Assembly (NCBI GenBank): GCA_964483145.1
Contig: CAZAAK010000017.1
Coordinates: 1 to 34,146 of the forward strand
From: Colimorpha sp964483145
Lineage (GTDB): Bacteria; Bacteroidota; Bacteroidia; Bacteroidales; P3
Direction: 5' to 3'
DNA length: 34,146 bases
In this document: positions 27,025 to 34,146 of the stretch, in pieces
Layout of the letters: every line of letters begins with the position of its first letter
How positions within the stretch are numbered: position 1 is the first letter of the stretch
Program-made: the position numbers and the translations under genes
Notes under the pieces: model-generated
What the model was told of the DNA's origin: nothing
Database searches by the model: none
What the model saw: only the letters and a program-made list of their open reading frames with translations

Positions 27025-27561
27025 ATGAAAACGATATTTGAAAGATTCCGTTTCCTAACTGTAATCATGGTGTTGATTGCGGTATTTTGCAGCGTTGCTA
27101 AGGCGCAAGTGACCATCCCTGGTACAAAAGTACAATACTCCTTCCCAAGTAAATGGAAGTATTTGAGTACTCAAACAATTGATGCCAACACCACACAGTT
27201 CCTTTATTTTTATAGTGCTCAAACCATTGCTTCCAATGGCGACACCACGCTTCCCTTCCTGCGCATTGTAGTGCGAAAAAACTATGTCGAGCCTATTTAT
27301 AATTTCGTCTTCGAACGCTATAACCGTGAGCCGTACCAGTCACTTTCGGACTACACACAAGGGTTGGGACTCCCCAAAAATGGCGGTATGGGTTTTGTAG
27401 GTGCCTATACCAATCTCAAAGACAAAAAGGATTATCAGTTCAGAATGGTTTACTTCAAAATTCAGCACACTATTGTAGAGTTCCGGTTAGAGACCACCCG
27501 TAATACTTATCTGCAGATGGAGAAGGAATTTGGAGCAATACTGAAAAGTTTGAAATTCTAG
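27025..27561 (+). CDS. Small exported protein, possibly PsbP/Mog1-like
   Basis: A 178-residue protein with a signal peptide (hydrophobic stretch LTVIMVLIAVFCSV, cleaved around AKA-Q). The mature part, beginning TIPGTKVQYSFPSKWKYLST and including FLRIVVRKNYVEP, VGAYTNLKDKKDYQFRMVYF and TIVEFRLETTRNTYLQMEKE, has the alternating strands and final helix (FGAILKSLKF) of the PsbP/Mog1-like fold; this is inference from pattern only. No catalytic residues or lipobox are visible, so it is probably periplasmic. It ends 10 bp before the PorE-like gene, so the two are almost certainly co-transcribed and may work together. Confidence 0.78.
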   Translation: MKTIFERFRFLTVIMVLIAVFCSVAKAQVTIPGTKVQYSFPSKWKYLSTQTIDANTTQFLYFYSAQTIASNGDTTLPFLRIVVRKNYVEPIYNFVFERYNREPYQSLSDYTQGLGLPKNGGMGFVGAYTNLKDKKDYQFRMVYFKIQHTIVEFRLETTRNTYLQMEKEFGAILKSLKF

Positions 27562-27571
27562 ACCACCGTCC

Positions 27572-30349
27572 ATGAAGAGACTATTGCCTATAATATTGGC
27601 GTTGTTTGTTACTGGGACAATGTACGGCCAGATTTCGCGTACTGACTCCTATCAGGAGCAGTATGTTAGGCTCTATAGGATTTATTCGCAAAATCCTAAT
27701 GATGTTACTAATCTGGTCAGCATGGCCGAGTTTTTTTCCAATCCTGACAATCCGCAATTTAATCTGCCGATTTCCTATGGCTATATTAACCGTGCCGAGG
27801 AGTTTTTTACTCAGGCTGTTCAAGATAAAAAACGGTATAGGGAAGTACGAAAACTGATTCGTGGGGGCATCAATCTTACAACTCTTCGCCAGTCTAAAAA
27901 TAACATTGAATCTCAGGCTGTTATATATGTACGTAACAACCTTTCGCAGATGCGTTCCTTTGAGGTGGCAGCCTTTTTGAAGGCTTTTCCAAACAATAAG
28001 TCTTTGTCGCGTCAGCTTCGTTCTAAACTACAATCGGATGCCTTTGAACATGTAAAGGAAGAAAATACCATTAATGGCTATTACTCTTTCTGCCAGTTGT
28101 ATCCCAATACTTTGCAGGCTGATTCGGCCGAGTTTTTTTTGAGTGTACTGGCACCGTATTATTTTTCAGTTTGCACCACCGAGGCTTCTATTGACTCTAT
28201 TGCTGCTTTGTACCCTCAAAGTAAGGCGTTACAGACCGCGGCTATGCGCCAGAAAAGTCGTATAGCCTACAATGTAGCGCGTCGTACCAATAGTGTCGAG
28301 GCTTACTCCTCCTATTTGGAACGTTTCCCTCGTGGTGACGACTATTTGTCGGCACTTGCTCAGTTGGATGAGTTGCGCAGTAATGAGTTTGAAGTCCTTA
28401 CTACCCCAGATGAGTTGGCTGACTACGTGGAGAGCCACGCTGATGACCCGTCGGCTGACAGTGCATTGGCACGGTTACGTTCCATGATTGTTGACCAACG
28501 TATGGAGGCGGCCGCACAAGTGTACCTCGCCCGGTTCCCTTTGGATCCTGAGTACACCAATGTGTACAGTAAATACTACAGTTGGTATGCTGAAGAGGGC
28601 AATCGTCAGCCTATTGAGGCATTTGCCAAAGCACATCCTGACTTTCCTTTTGGACATACTATCAAATCGGACTTGGAACGTGCCGACCGCATAGAAAAAT
28701 ACGACTTGAGAAAACCTCTTACAGGATTGAATCCGGACTCCATGGCAACTGTTGTGCGAATGTTAACAGGACGGAAAATTGCCTTTGTTGCGCTCCAACG
28801 CGCTTTGCAAAAACCAATAGCAAACAAAGATTGGGCTGGGGCGCAACGGGATCTGCAGAAATTTGAACTTAGTTTTGAAGATTTGAATCGTGAGGAGTAT
28901 AATGAACTTTCGATGTTGCTCTCTAGCCATGGAGGGCCGGTAGCATCGTCTTATTATACGGGATCGGACATTTCCAATGTAGTTGTCTATCCTTGTGGTG
29001 ACAGAATTTACTTTATTTCCCACCTAGGAGGTCACCGACAACTGTGCTATGCTGGGCGACGAGGCGGAAAAAATGGTGGATGGAATGATGCTACCAAGGT
29101 GACGGTACAAGGCACTCACGCAGATGTTACTCCCTATAGTTTCTATGACGGTGGTAGCCGTGTGTTGTTAGGTATTGGTGGTGATATCTGGGTGGCACGG
29201 GTAATTAGTGATACCCTTTGGGAGGTCGACAGACCGTTGCCGGCACCTGTCAATACTCCTTATATCGAGAAGGATGCCTTCATGTTGGAAGATGGTAGTG
29301 GAATGTTGTTGGCTTCGGATCGTCCGGGCGGACACAACGTGCAGAAGTCTGGTAGTTACTACCATGGTGACAATCAGTTGGCTACAGACTTGTATTTTAT
29401 CCCCTTTATCCGTGGTCGATGGGGTGAGGCGGTGAACTTGGGTTATGGGATCAACAGCGCTTACTGCGAGCATAGCCCTTTGCTGAGCCGCAACATGCGG
29501 ACTCTCTATTTTATTACTGATGCACGCGGGCTCGGCTATGGCGACATTTACTGCGCTACACGAAGCGACATTAACGACTGGACTCATTGGTCAAAGCCAA
29601 TGAATATGGGTCGTAACGTTAATGGAGCATTTGACGAGTGTTCACTTTCCTTTGATAAAACTGAACGACAGATTGTGTTCACCACCTTATCGCCCCGTGG
29701 CGACCGCAACACTGTCCGCTGTTTTGCCACTCAACACGATACAGCTAGCGCCTACTGTACAGTGCAGGTGGATTTCGAACAGGTATTAGGTGTGCTACGA
29801 AATGTTCGGCTGGCTGATGTTTCTACACAAAACACTTTGCTACATTTAACAGACCGTCAATTGGATACCACACAGACCTACCGACTCTACAAAGGAGAGA
29901 ACTATGCTGTGTTGGTGGAGGCTGACTGGTTTTATGTGCCAACTCTGTTTGTGGAAAAAGTCGAACAGGGGATTACGGCAGCAACAAGAATGTATGAAAT
30001 GCGGGGGTATTTGTGGGAAGAGTTAAAGAACATGGAAGGGGCAATATCGTTGCCGTTGGTAAGTTTCTATGAAGGGACGGCGCGTCTGTTGCCTTTGGGA
30101 GAGGCGGAGTTGCGGGTGTTGGGGCATTATATGCAGCAACGAACTATTTCTAAGATAGAAATAATAGTGCGGGTTGCAGGAAATGACGACAAGGTCTGCT
30201 ATGACCTTTCACTAGAACGTGCACAGTCGATTAGAGCCTTTTTGGTTGAGTATGGTGTGGATCCATCGCGCATACGCCTTTCCGCTTACGGTAATGTGGA
30301 CTGCAGGAAGAAAGTCAAATGGAATGAGGTGGAGATAAGATTCTACTAG
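27572..30349 (+). CDS. PorE-like envelope protein: helical repeats, PD40 propeller, CRD, OmpA domain
   Basis: A 925-residue protein with a signal peptide (MKRLLPIILALFVTGTMYGQ). Residues about 25-455 form a long all-helical repeat region (TPR/SEL-like, for example SVEAYSSYLERFPRGDDYLS and FAKAHPDFPFGHTIKSDLER). About 463-716 is a PD40/WD40-like propeller (LLASDRPGGH, LYFITDARGLGYGDIY, IVFTTLSPRGDRN). About 725-810 is a carboxypeptidase-regulatory-like sandwich (TYRLYKGENYAVLVEADW), and about 820-925 an OmpA-like domain (LSLERAQSIRAFLVEYGVDP). This is the domain order reported for the T9SS protein PorE of Porphyromonas gingivalis (PG1058), which binds peptidoglycan. The OmpA loop reads VRVAGNDDKVCYD instead of the usual GHTDxxG, so peptidoglycan binding may be altered. 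The helical region is much longer than a typical TPR pair. Confidence 0.82.
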   Translation: MKRLLPIILALFVTGTMYGQISRTDSYQEQYVRLYRIYSQNPNDVTNLVSMAEFFSNPDNPQFNLPISYGYINRAEEFFTQAVQDKKRYREVRKLIRGGINLTTLRQSKNNIESQAVIYVRNNLSQMRSFEVAAFLKAFPNNKSLSRQLRSKLQSDAFEHVKEENTINGYYSFCQLYPNTLQADSAEFFLSVLAPYYFSVCTTEASIDSIAALYPQSKALQTAAMRQKSRIAYNVARRTNSVEAYSSYLERFPRGDDYLSALAQLDELRSNEFEVLTTPDELADYVESHADDPSADSALARLRSMIVDQRMEAAAQVYLARFPLDPEYTNVYSKYYSWYAEEGNRQPIEAFAKAHPDFPFGHTIKSDLERADRIEKYDLRKPLTGLNPDSMATVVRMLTGRKIAFVALQRALQKPIANKDWAGAQRDLQKFELSFEDLNREEYNELSMLLSSHGGPVASSYYTGSDISNVVVYPCGDRIYFISHLGGHRQLCYAGRRGGKNGGWNDATKVTVQGTHADVTPYSFYDGGSRVLLGIGGDIWVARVISDTLWEVDRPLPAPVNTPYIEKDAFMLEDGSGMLLASDRPGGHNVQKSGSYYHGDNQLATDLYFIPFIRGRWGEAVNLGYGINSAYCEHSPLLSRNMRTLYFITDARGLGYGDIYCATRSDINDWTHWSKPMNMGRNVNGAFDECSLSFDKTERQIVFTTLSPRGDRNTVRCFATQHDTASAYCTVQVDFEQVLGVLRNVRLADVSTQNTLLHLTDRQLDTTQTYRLYKGENYAVLVEADWFYVPTLFVEKVEQGITAATRMYEMRGYLWEELKNMEGAISLPLVSFYEGTARLLPLGEAELRVLGHYMQQRTISKIEIIVRVAGNDDKVCYDLSLERAQSIRAFLVEYGVDPSRIRLSAYGNVDCRKKVKWNEVEIRFY

Positions 30350-30481
30350 CCTTTTTGTTATCAAATTCGGATGAATATTCGGTGATTTATGTATTCTTGG
30401 TTGGTTAGGACTCGTTGGGACAACTTTGCAATGACTTATGATATAACGGATTGGATTTTTTTGTTGAACAATGTATGTTTT

Positions 30482-30513
30482 TTTGCAACAACGAAAAAAA
30501 GTTCGTAACTTTG
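30482..30513 (+). promoter_or_regulatory. Promoter of the alpha/beta hydrolase gene
   Basis: TTTG at 30482-30485 and TAACTTTG at 30506-30513 with 20 bp between them match the Bacteroidota -33 and -7 elements well, about 30 bp before the start codon. Confidence 0.7.
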
Positions 30514-30543
30514 CCCCGTGTAAAGTAGTGTAGTAGGAATTAT

Positions 30544-31353
30544 ATGGAACAACATAAAACAATTGTTTTTGAGGGTCATACACTTCATTATAGGGATGAA
30601 GGTAGAGAGCATGAACAGGCGTTGGTGCTTCTCCACGGTTATCTACAGAACCTTGATATATGGAGTTCCTATGTTCTTTCATTTCTGCGTTTGATGCGTG
30701 TCATCACGATAGACCTTCCTGGTCATGGTTATTCGGAATGTTTGGGGGAGGTACATTCAATGGATTTGATGGCCCGAGCGGTGAAGGCTGTTCTGGATGA
30801 TGCTGGTGTTGAGCAGTGTGTTCTTATTGGGCACTCGATGGGCGGCTATGTGGCTCTTGCCTATGCTGACATGTACCCGCATCGTCTCCGTGGTTTGGGA
30901 CTTCTTCATTCCCATGCTATGGCGGACACCGAGGCTATTGTTGAACGTCGTATGGAGACGTGTAATCGTGTGTTGCAGAACCGAGCTAGTTATGTGGTTA
31001 ATTTTGTCCCATTGCTCTTCGACCCATCCAAACGACAACAGATGAATCAGGAGATAAAGGACTTGCAGGAACAATGTTTGGAAACTAAGACGGAGAGTAT
31101 AATAGCGGTTCAACGAGGTATGGCAGAGCGCCCATCGCGTATTCAAGTGCTTAAGCAATTGGAGGTACCGATTCTTTTTGTTTATGGCAAGAGTGACCCT
31201 CGAATTCCTATAGAATTGGCTTTGGCGCAAGCTATGGAGGCAAAACATGCTGAAATACTGTTGTTGGAGGGTGTAGCGCATATGTCGCATCTAGAAGAAA
31301 GGGACTATTTGCGTCCGAGAATACTGAACTTTGTGAATACTTGCTATATGTAG
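30544..31353 (+). CDS. Alpha/beta hydrolase
   Basis: A 269-residue cytoplasmic alpha/beta-hydrolase with a complete triad: nucleophile Ser98 in GHSMGG, Asp218 in YGKSDPRIP, and His246 in GVAHMSHLEE. The oxyanion-hole segment LLHGYLQNLDIW near 29-40 and DLPGHGYS near 57-64 are typical of the 3-oxoadipate enol-lactonase / BioH-like subgroup. A helical cap occupies roughly 125-195. The substrate cannot be assigned; esters or thioesters are plausible. It has its own promoter and is followed by a long gene-free region before gdhA. Confidence 0.9.
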   Translation: MEQHKTIVFEGHTLHYRDEGREHEQALVLLHGYLQNLDIWSSYVLSFLRLMRVITIDLPGHGYSECLGEVHSMDLMARAVKAVLDDAGVEQCVLIGHSMGGYVALAYADMYPHRLRGLGLLHSHAMADTEAIVERRMETCNRVLQNRASYVVNFVPLLFDPSKRQQMNQEIKDLQEQCLETKTESIIAVQRGMAERPSRIQVLKQLEVPILFVYGKSDPRIPIELALAQAMEAKHAEILLLEGVAHMSHLEERDYLRPRILNFVNTCYM

Positions 31354-31478
31354 GTTCGGCATAGGATGTCATTAGGCCGGATTTATGAATTCTCGTTTTT
31401 TTTGGTTGGTTGACGGTACTAGTGTCTACTAAAAAATTAACACCACTCAAAATTAATTTCTATTTGCTGAGTTCGCCC

Positions 31479-31500
31479 AATTTGGACCTTGGTCCAAATT
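31479..31500. promoter_or_regulatory. Perfect 22-bp dyad, possible operator
   Basis: AATTTGGACC and GGTCCAAATT are exact reverse complements separated by TT. The size and symmetry suit binding of a dimeric regulator. It lies about 270 bp upstream of the gdhA promoter and 125 bp after the hydrolase gene. A related but shorter dyad with the same TTGGACC core occurs at 33361-33377. Confidence 0.5.
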
Positions 31501-31528
31501 GCATTCATACGGCTATGCATGGGATTTG

Positions 31529-31660
31529 CCACACTTTGGATGGTCCCAGAGGATCTCGTTCATTACTTCGACAACCTCAGCCAGTCTCGTTTATGGGGCT
31601 AACGTGACGTGGTGCCTTTTTAAGGGCCGACCATCCTAGTGTGGAAAATGGTGAGGTTGT
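31529..31660 (+). repeat. Two interleaved inverted repeats (pseudoknot-like arrangement)
   Basis: Arm A at 31529-31545 (CCACACT, TT, GGATGGTC) can pair with 31629-31644 (GACCATCC, A loop at one T-A step, AGTGTGG), giving 15 pairs around a small internal loop. Arm B at 31571-31579 (ACAACCTCA) pairs perfectly with 31652-31660 (TGAGGTTGT). The order A-B-A'-B' is that of a pseudoknot if transcribed. Strand is unknown and listed as plus by the direction of the neighbours. Confidence 0.45.
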
Positions 31661-31749
31661 GTGGTGTGATTTATCGGAGAGGCTTTCGCTAATTTTTTTC
31701 TCTTTACAGTCATTTCCTTGAAAGGCAGATAATCTTTGTTGAAAATATT

Positions 31750-31779
31750 TTTGTATGTCAAATAATTGTTGTACATTTG
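31750..31779 (+). promoter_or_regulatory. Promoter of gdhA
   Basis: TACATTTG at 31772-31779 matches TAnnTTTG, with TTTG at 31750-31753 as the -33 element and 18 bp between. It lies about 45 bp before the gdhA ATG. Confidence 0.65.
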
Positions 31780-31824
31780 TTGTCACAAAAAAAAACACTT
31801 GTTCAATACAAAACATTCAATATC

Positions 31825-33168
31825 ATGAAAGTAAGTGAAATTATGGCTAACCTGGAAGCCAAACATCCGGGCGAAAACGAGTACTTGCAGGCCGTTCGCG
31901 AGGTCTTGGAGACTGTTGAAGAAGAATATAATAAGCATCCTGAGTATGAGGCTGCTAAGATTGTTGAGCGTCTTGTTGAGCCCGACCGCATTTTCAAGTT
32001 TCGTGTTGTTTGGGTTGATGATCAGGGCAAAACTCAAGTTAACCTCGGCTACCGTGTGCAATACAATGCTGCTCTCGGTGCTTACAAGGGTGGTCTTCGG
32101 TTCCATCCCAAGGTGAATGAATCCATGCTGAAGTTCCTCGGTTTTGAGCAGATTTTCAAGAATAGCCTGACTATGCTTCCCCTTGGTGGTGGCAAGGGTG
32201 GTGCTGATTTCGACCCCGTTGGAAAAAGCGATGCAGAAATCATGCGCTTCTGCCAAGCTTTCATTTATGAACTTTGGCGCAACATCGGTCCCGACCAAGA
32301 TAGCCCTGCCGGTGATGTAGGTGTTGGTGGCCGCGAGATCGGTTACATGTACGGTATGTACAAGAAATTGGCCCGTGAGCACAGTACCGGAGCTCTGACT
32401 GGTAAGAGTTATGGTTGGGGTGGTTCGCTCATCCGTCCTGAAGCCACTGGTTTTGGTGCCATGTATTATGTGAAGCACATGGTCGAGGAGAAAAATGATA
32501 CCTTGCAAGGCAAGAGAATTGCTCTCTCCGGCTTTGGTAATGTTGCTTGGGGTGCTGCTACCAAGGCTTGTGAGCTTGGCGCCAAGGTTGTAGCTATTTC
32601 TGGTCCTGACGGTGTTTGTGAAATTGCCGATGGTATTACCAAGGAGATGATTGACTATATGCTGGTTATGCGTGCTTCGAACCGCAACAAGGTTCAGGAT
32701 ATGGCCGACAAATTCCCTGGTCAGTGCAAGTTTACTGCCGGCAAGAAGTCTTGGATTGTTAAGTGCGACATTGCTTGTCCTAGCGCTTTCCAGAACGAGC
32801 TTGCAGAGGAAGATGCAAAGCAACTTATCGCAAACGGCGTGAAATATGTTGCAGAAATCTCCAACATGGGTTCTCAGCCAGGAGCTATTAAGGCTATTCA
32901 GTCTGCCGGTATTCCTTTCGGTCCTGGTAAGGCTGTCAATGCTGGTGGTGTTGCCACTTCTGGTCTTGAGATTTGCCAGAATGCTGAGCACCGCAACTGG
33001 ACTGCGGAAGAAGTTGACAAGAATCTCCATGCCATTATGGACAATATCTACGCTCAGTGCGTGAAATACGGTCGCAAGGCCGATGGTACTATCGACTATG
33101 TCAAGGGTGCCAACCTTGCCGGCTTCATGCGCGTTGCTGACGCCATGGTTGCTCAAGGCATCGTTTAA
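31825..33168 (+). CDS. gdhA: Glutamate dehydrogenase, probably NADP-specific
   Basis: GdhA makes glutamate from 2-oxoglutarate and ammonium. From the ATG at 31825 (MKVSEIMANLEAKHPGENEY) it is 447 residues, the usual length of hexameric class I enzymes; an in-frame ATG at 31777 is rejected because it overlaps the -7 box. Substrate and catalytic motifs are intact: KGGLRFHP at 88-95, GGGKGG at 121-126 with catalytic Lys124, and PAGDVGVGGREIGYM near 161-175 with the catalytic Asp164. The Rossmann domain starts LSGFGNVAWGAATKACELGA near 234, and FGPGKAVNAGGVATSGLE is near the end. NADP specificity is assigned by overall family resemblance, not by a decisive residue. It is monocistronic, with a clear promoter and terminator. 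The antisense strand is open throughout but is a shadow. Confidence 0.96.
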   Translation: MKVSEIMANLEAKHPGENEYLQAVREVLETVEEEYNKHPEYEAAKIVERLVEPDRIFKFRVVWVDDQGKTQVNLGYRVQYNAALGAYKGGLRFHPKVNESMLKFLGFEQIFKNSLTMLPLGGGKGGADFDPVGKSDAEIMRFCQAFIYELWRNIGPDQDSPAGDVGVGGREIGYMYGMYKKLAREHSTGALTGKSYGWGGSLIRPEATGFGAMYYVKHMVEEKNDTLQGKRIALSGFGNVAWGAATKACELGAKVVAISGPDGVCEIADGITKEMIDYMLVMRASNRNKVQDMADKFPGQCKFTAGKKSWIVKCDIACPSAFQNELAEEDAKQLIANGVKYVAEISNMGSQPGAIKAIQSAGIPFGPGKAVNAGGVATSGLEICQNAEHRNWTAEEVDKNLHAIMDNIYAQCVKYGRKADGTIDYVKGANLAGFMRVADAMVAQGIV

Positions 33169-33188
33169 GAGTTTCTGTAGAAGCAAAT

Positions 33189-33218
33189 AAAAAGCGCACC
33201 CACACGGGTGCGCTTTTT
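33189..33218 (+). terminator. Strong intrinsic terminator after gdhA
   Basis: A perfect 13-bp stem, AAAAAGCGCACCC / GGGTGCGCTTTTT, with a 4-nt loop ACAC, 20 bp after the gdhA stop codon. Confidence 0.95.
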
Positions 33219-33360
33219 ATTTGGCAGATATGGAGCTGAATAATGGAATAATAGCCCGAGGTGATTCCGATAAGATAGTGTGTGATTAATAGTTGGGTGG
33301 TGGACGCTAGTAAAATCTGAGGGAAACAGACGGCAAATAGCTGATTTGATGAATAATGCC

Positions 33361-33377
33361 ACTTGGTTGGACCAAGT
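33361..33377. promoter_or_regulatory. Short dyad between gdhA and aroQ, possible operator
   Basis: ACTTGGT and ACCAAGT are exact reverse complements around TGG. The core TTGGACCAA resembles the longer dyad upstream of gdhA. It sits about 95-110 bp upstream of the aroQ -7 box. The rest of the 33219-33473 gap shows nothing else. Confidence 0.35.
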
Positions 33378-33473
33378 ATGCTTTAATGGGGACTGATCGG
33401 ATGCGGATATCGTGATTCCTTGAGATAGAGTCAACGATAAGTTTTCTTTCTATGGCAGATAAGAGAAAAATTG

Positions 33474-33481
33474 TATCTTTG
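33474..33481 (+). promoter_or_regulatory. Candidate -7 box of aroQ
   Basis: TATCTTTG matches TAnnTTTG exactly, 32 bp before the aroQ start codon. The -33 element is weak. Confidence 0.6.
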
Positions 33482-33513
33482 CAAATTAGTAGGAATATTT
33501 TTTTCGTTCTAAG

Positions 33514-33927
33514 ATGAAGATTATCATCATTAATGGTCCAAATTTGAACTTGCTGGGAATACGTCAGCCGGAAATTTACGGTAACTGCACATTTGAGGAT
33601 TATCTGAGAGAATTGCGGATATCATTCCCCAATGTTTTTGTTGATTATTATCAGAGCAATGTCGAGGGAGAAATTATTAACAAGATACAAGAGGTAGGAT
33701 TCTCTTATGACGGCATTGTGTTGAATGCAGGAGGGTATAGCCATACTAGCGTGGCAATACACGATGCTATTGCTAGTGTCACCGCCCCAGTAATAGAGGT
33801 ACATATCAGCAATATTTATGCGCGGGAGGAATATCGGCGGCATTCTTTACTGAGCGATGCCTGCAAAGGGGTAATTTGTGGAATGGGGTTGGAAGGGTAT
33901 AGAATGGCGGTAGAGGGCTTAATATGA
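33514..33927 (+). CDS. aroQ: 3-Dehydroquinate dehydratase, type II
   Basis: AroQ removes water from 3-dehydroquinate to give 3-dehydroshikimate in the shikimate pathway; type II enzymes form dodecamers. At 137 residues it is slightly short of the usual 140-150 but complete. Family motifs are all present: IINGPNLNLLGIRQPEIYG with the catalytic Tyr, YYQSNVEGEIINKI, VLNAGGYSHTSVAIHDAI, and EVHISNIYAREEYRRHSLLS with the catalytic His. The loop before the last Ser reads YRRHS rather than the common FRHHS. It is monocistronic in view, and repeat-rich sequence begins 20 bp after its stop. Confidence 0.96.
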   Translation: MKIIIINGPNLNLLGIRQPEIYGNCTFEDYLRELRISFPNVFVDYYQSNVEGEIINKIQEVGFSYDGIVLNAGGYSHTSVAIHDAIASVTAPVIEVHISNIYAREEYRRHSLLSDACKGVICGMGLEGYRMAVEGLI

Positions 33928-33946
33928 AATGTGTTTTGCATTTTTT

Positions 33947-34091
33947 GCTGTCCGGTAAAATTTTTTTGCTTCGACAAAATTATGGTTGACACTTTTTACG
34001 AAATGTCAGCCATTTTTTTTCTATCTTTTTTGCCCAAAATTATTGCTGTCCGGTAAAATTTTTCGGCTGACCAAAATTAGGGCTGACACTT
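33947..34091. repeat. Two degenerate direct repeats starting GCTGTCCGGTAAAATTTTT
   Basis: GCTGTCCGGTAAAATTTTT occurs at 33947-33965 and again at 34045-34063, 98 bp apart. Similarity continues for about 30 more bases in each copy (ACAAAATTATGGTTGACACTT versus CCAAAATTAGGGCTGACACTT). A partly complementary segment at 33991-34011 (ending ATGTCAGC) gives the first copy the look of a roughly 65-bp unit with imperfect inverted ends. This resembles insertion-sequence ends, but no transposase is in the window. Confidence 0.65.
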
Positions 34092-34094
34092 CTC

Positions 34095-34146
34095 ATATAA
34101 TACTCCCGGAATTTTAGACAACCGCATAGGTTGCAGAAAGAAAAAT
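34095..34146. repeat. Right arm of 52-bp terminal inverted repeat
   Basis: The exact reverse complement of bases 1-52. It directly follows the second GCTGTCCGG repeat copy, so the arm probably belongs to the interior or start of the same element, cut off by the end of the window. Confidence 0.9.

Larger units (their letters stand above)
31354..31747. other. Gene-free stretch with inverted repeats upstream of gdhA
   Basis: About 390 bp without a credible gene. It holds a perfect 22-bp dyad (31479-31500) and two interleaved longer inverted repeats (31529-31660), listed separately. Short open frames here have no family resemblance. It may contain a structured RNA or regulatory sites for gdhA. 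Confidence 0.6.

Noticed and set aside
31410..31816. Small open frames in the hydrolase-gdhA gap (65 and 79 codons)
   Set aside because: They have no recognisable start context or family resemblance, and they overlap the inverted repeats and the gdhA promoter.
31783..33186. 467-codon open frame on the strand opposite gdhA
   Set aside because: It mirrors gdhA almost exactly, the translation has no family features, and the strong codon bias of gdhA explains the lack of antisense stops.
33165..33434. 89-codon minus-strand open frame after gdhA
   Set aside because: It runs through the gdhA terminator and has no recognisable protein features.
1..34146. Linear phage or plasmid with terminal inverted repeats
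   Set aside because: The content is chromosomal housekeeping with no replication, capsid, terminase or partition gene, so the end repeats are better explained by flanking multi-copy elements.

Overview
This window looks like a chromosomal segment of a member of the Bacteroidales (phylum Bacteroidota) that has a type IX secretion system (T9SS). Supporting signs: start codons are rarely preceded by Shine-Dalgarno sequences; several genes are preceded by the Bacteroidota -7 box TAnnTTTG; SecD and SecF are fused; PheS has the four-cysteine insertion typical of the group; and there are a DUF4301 protein, a TonB-dependent receptor with an N-terminal carboxypeptidase-regulatory-like domain, a PorV/PorQ-family barrel and a very large protein with a T9SS-type C-terminal domain. 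I cannot place it to genus. I see no phage, plasmid or CRISPR genes.

Layout. Positions 1-52 are one arm of a perfect 52-bp inverted repeat whose partner is the last 52 bases. From 119 to 2330 the minus strand carries a terminator, a DUF4301 protein and a small lipoprotein. From 2409 to 4691 the plus strand carries an exported cyclophilin, pheS and folB. A 450-bp gap with the secDF promoter follows. From 5142 to 18419 five closely spaced plus-strand genes (gaps of 22-35 bp) run from secDF through a small membrane-anchored protein, a TonB-dependent receptor, a 1601-residue T9SS cargo and a PorV-like barrel, ending at a strong terminator. Then come greA and a YqaA-like membrane protein (plus), and a HIT-family protein and purM (minus). 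rpsO and pnp follow, separated by an intrinsic terminator, then tRNA-Gly(CCC), a YitT-family membrane protein, a GT4 glycosyltransferase, a small exported protein, a PorE-like OmpA protein, an alpha/beta hydrolase, gdhA and aroQ. The last 200 bp is AT-rich and repeat-bearing and looks like the edge of an insertion sequence or other repeat.

How the genes fit together. Much of the window is housekeeping: translation (pheS, rpsO, tRNA), transcription and RNA turnover (greA, pnp), folate, purine and aromatic synthesis (folB, purM, aroQ), ammonium assimilation (gdhA) and Sec export (secDF). The accessory theme is the cell envelope. SecDF drives export across the inner membrane; the receptor, giant CTD protein and PorV-like barrel look like one outer-membrane/surface module served by the T9SS; and further on there is a protein with the domain order of the T9SS component PorE. 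The strongest leads are the secDF-to-PorV-like long operon, the PorE-like protein, the interleaved inverted repeats upstream of gdhA, and the terminal inverted repeat with its neighbouring direct repeats.
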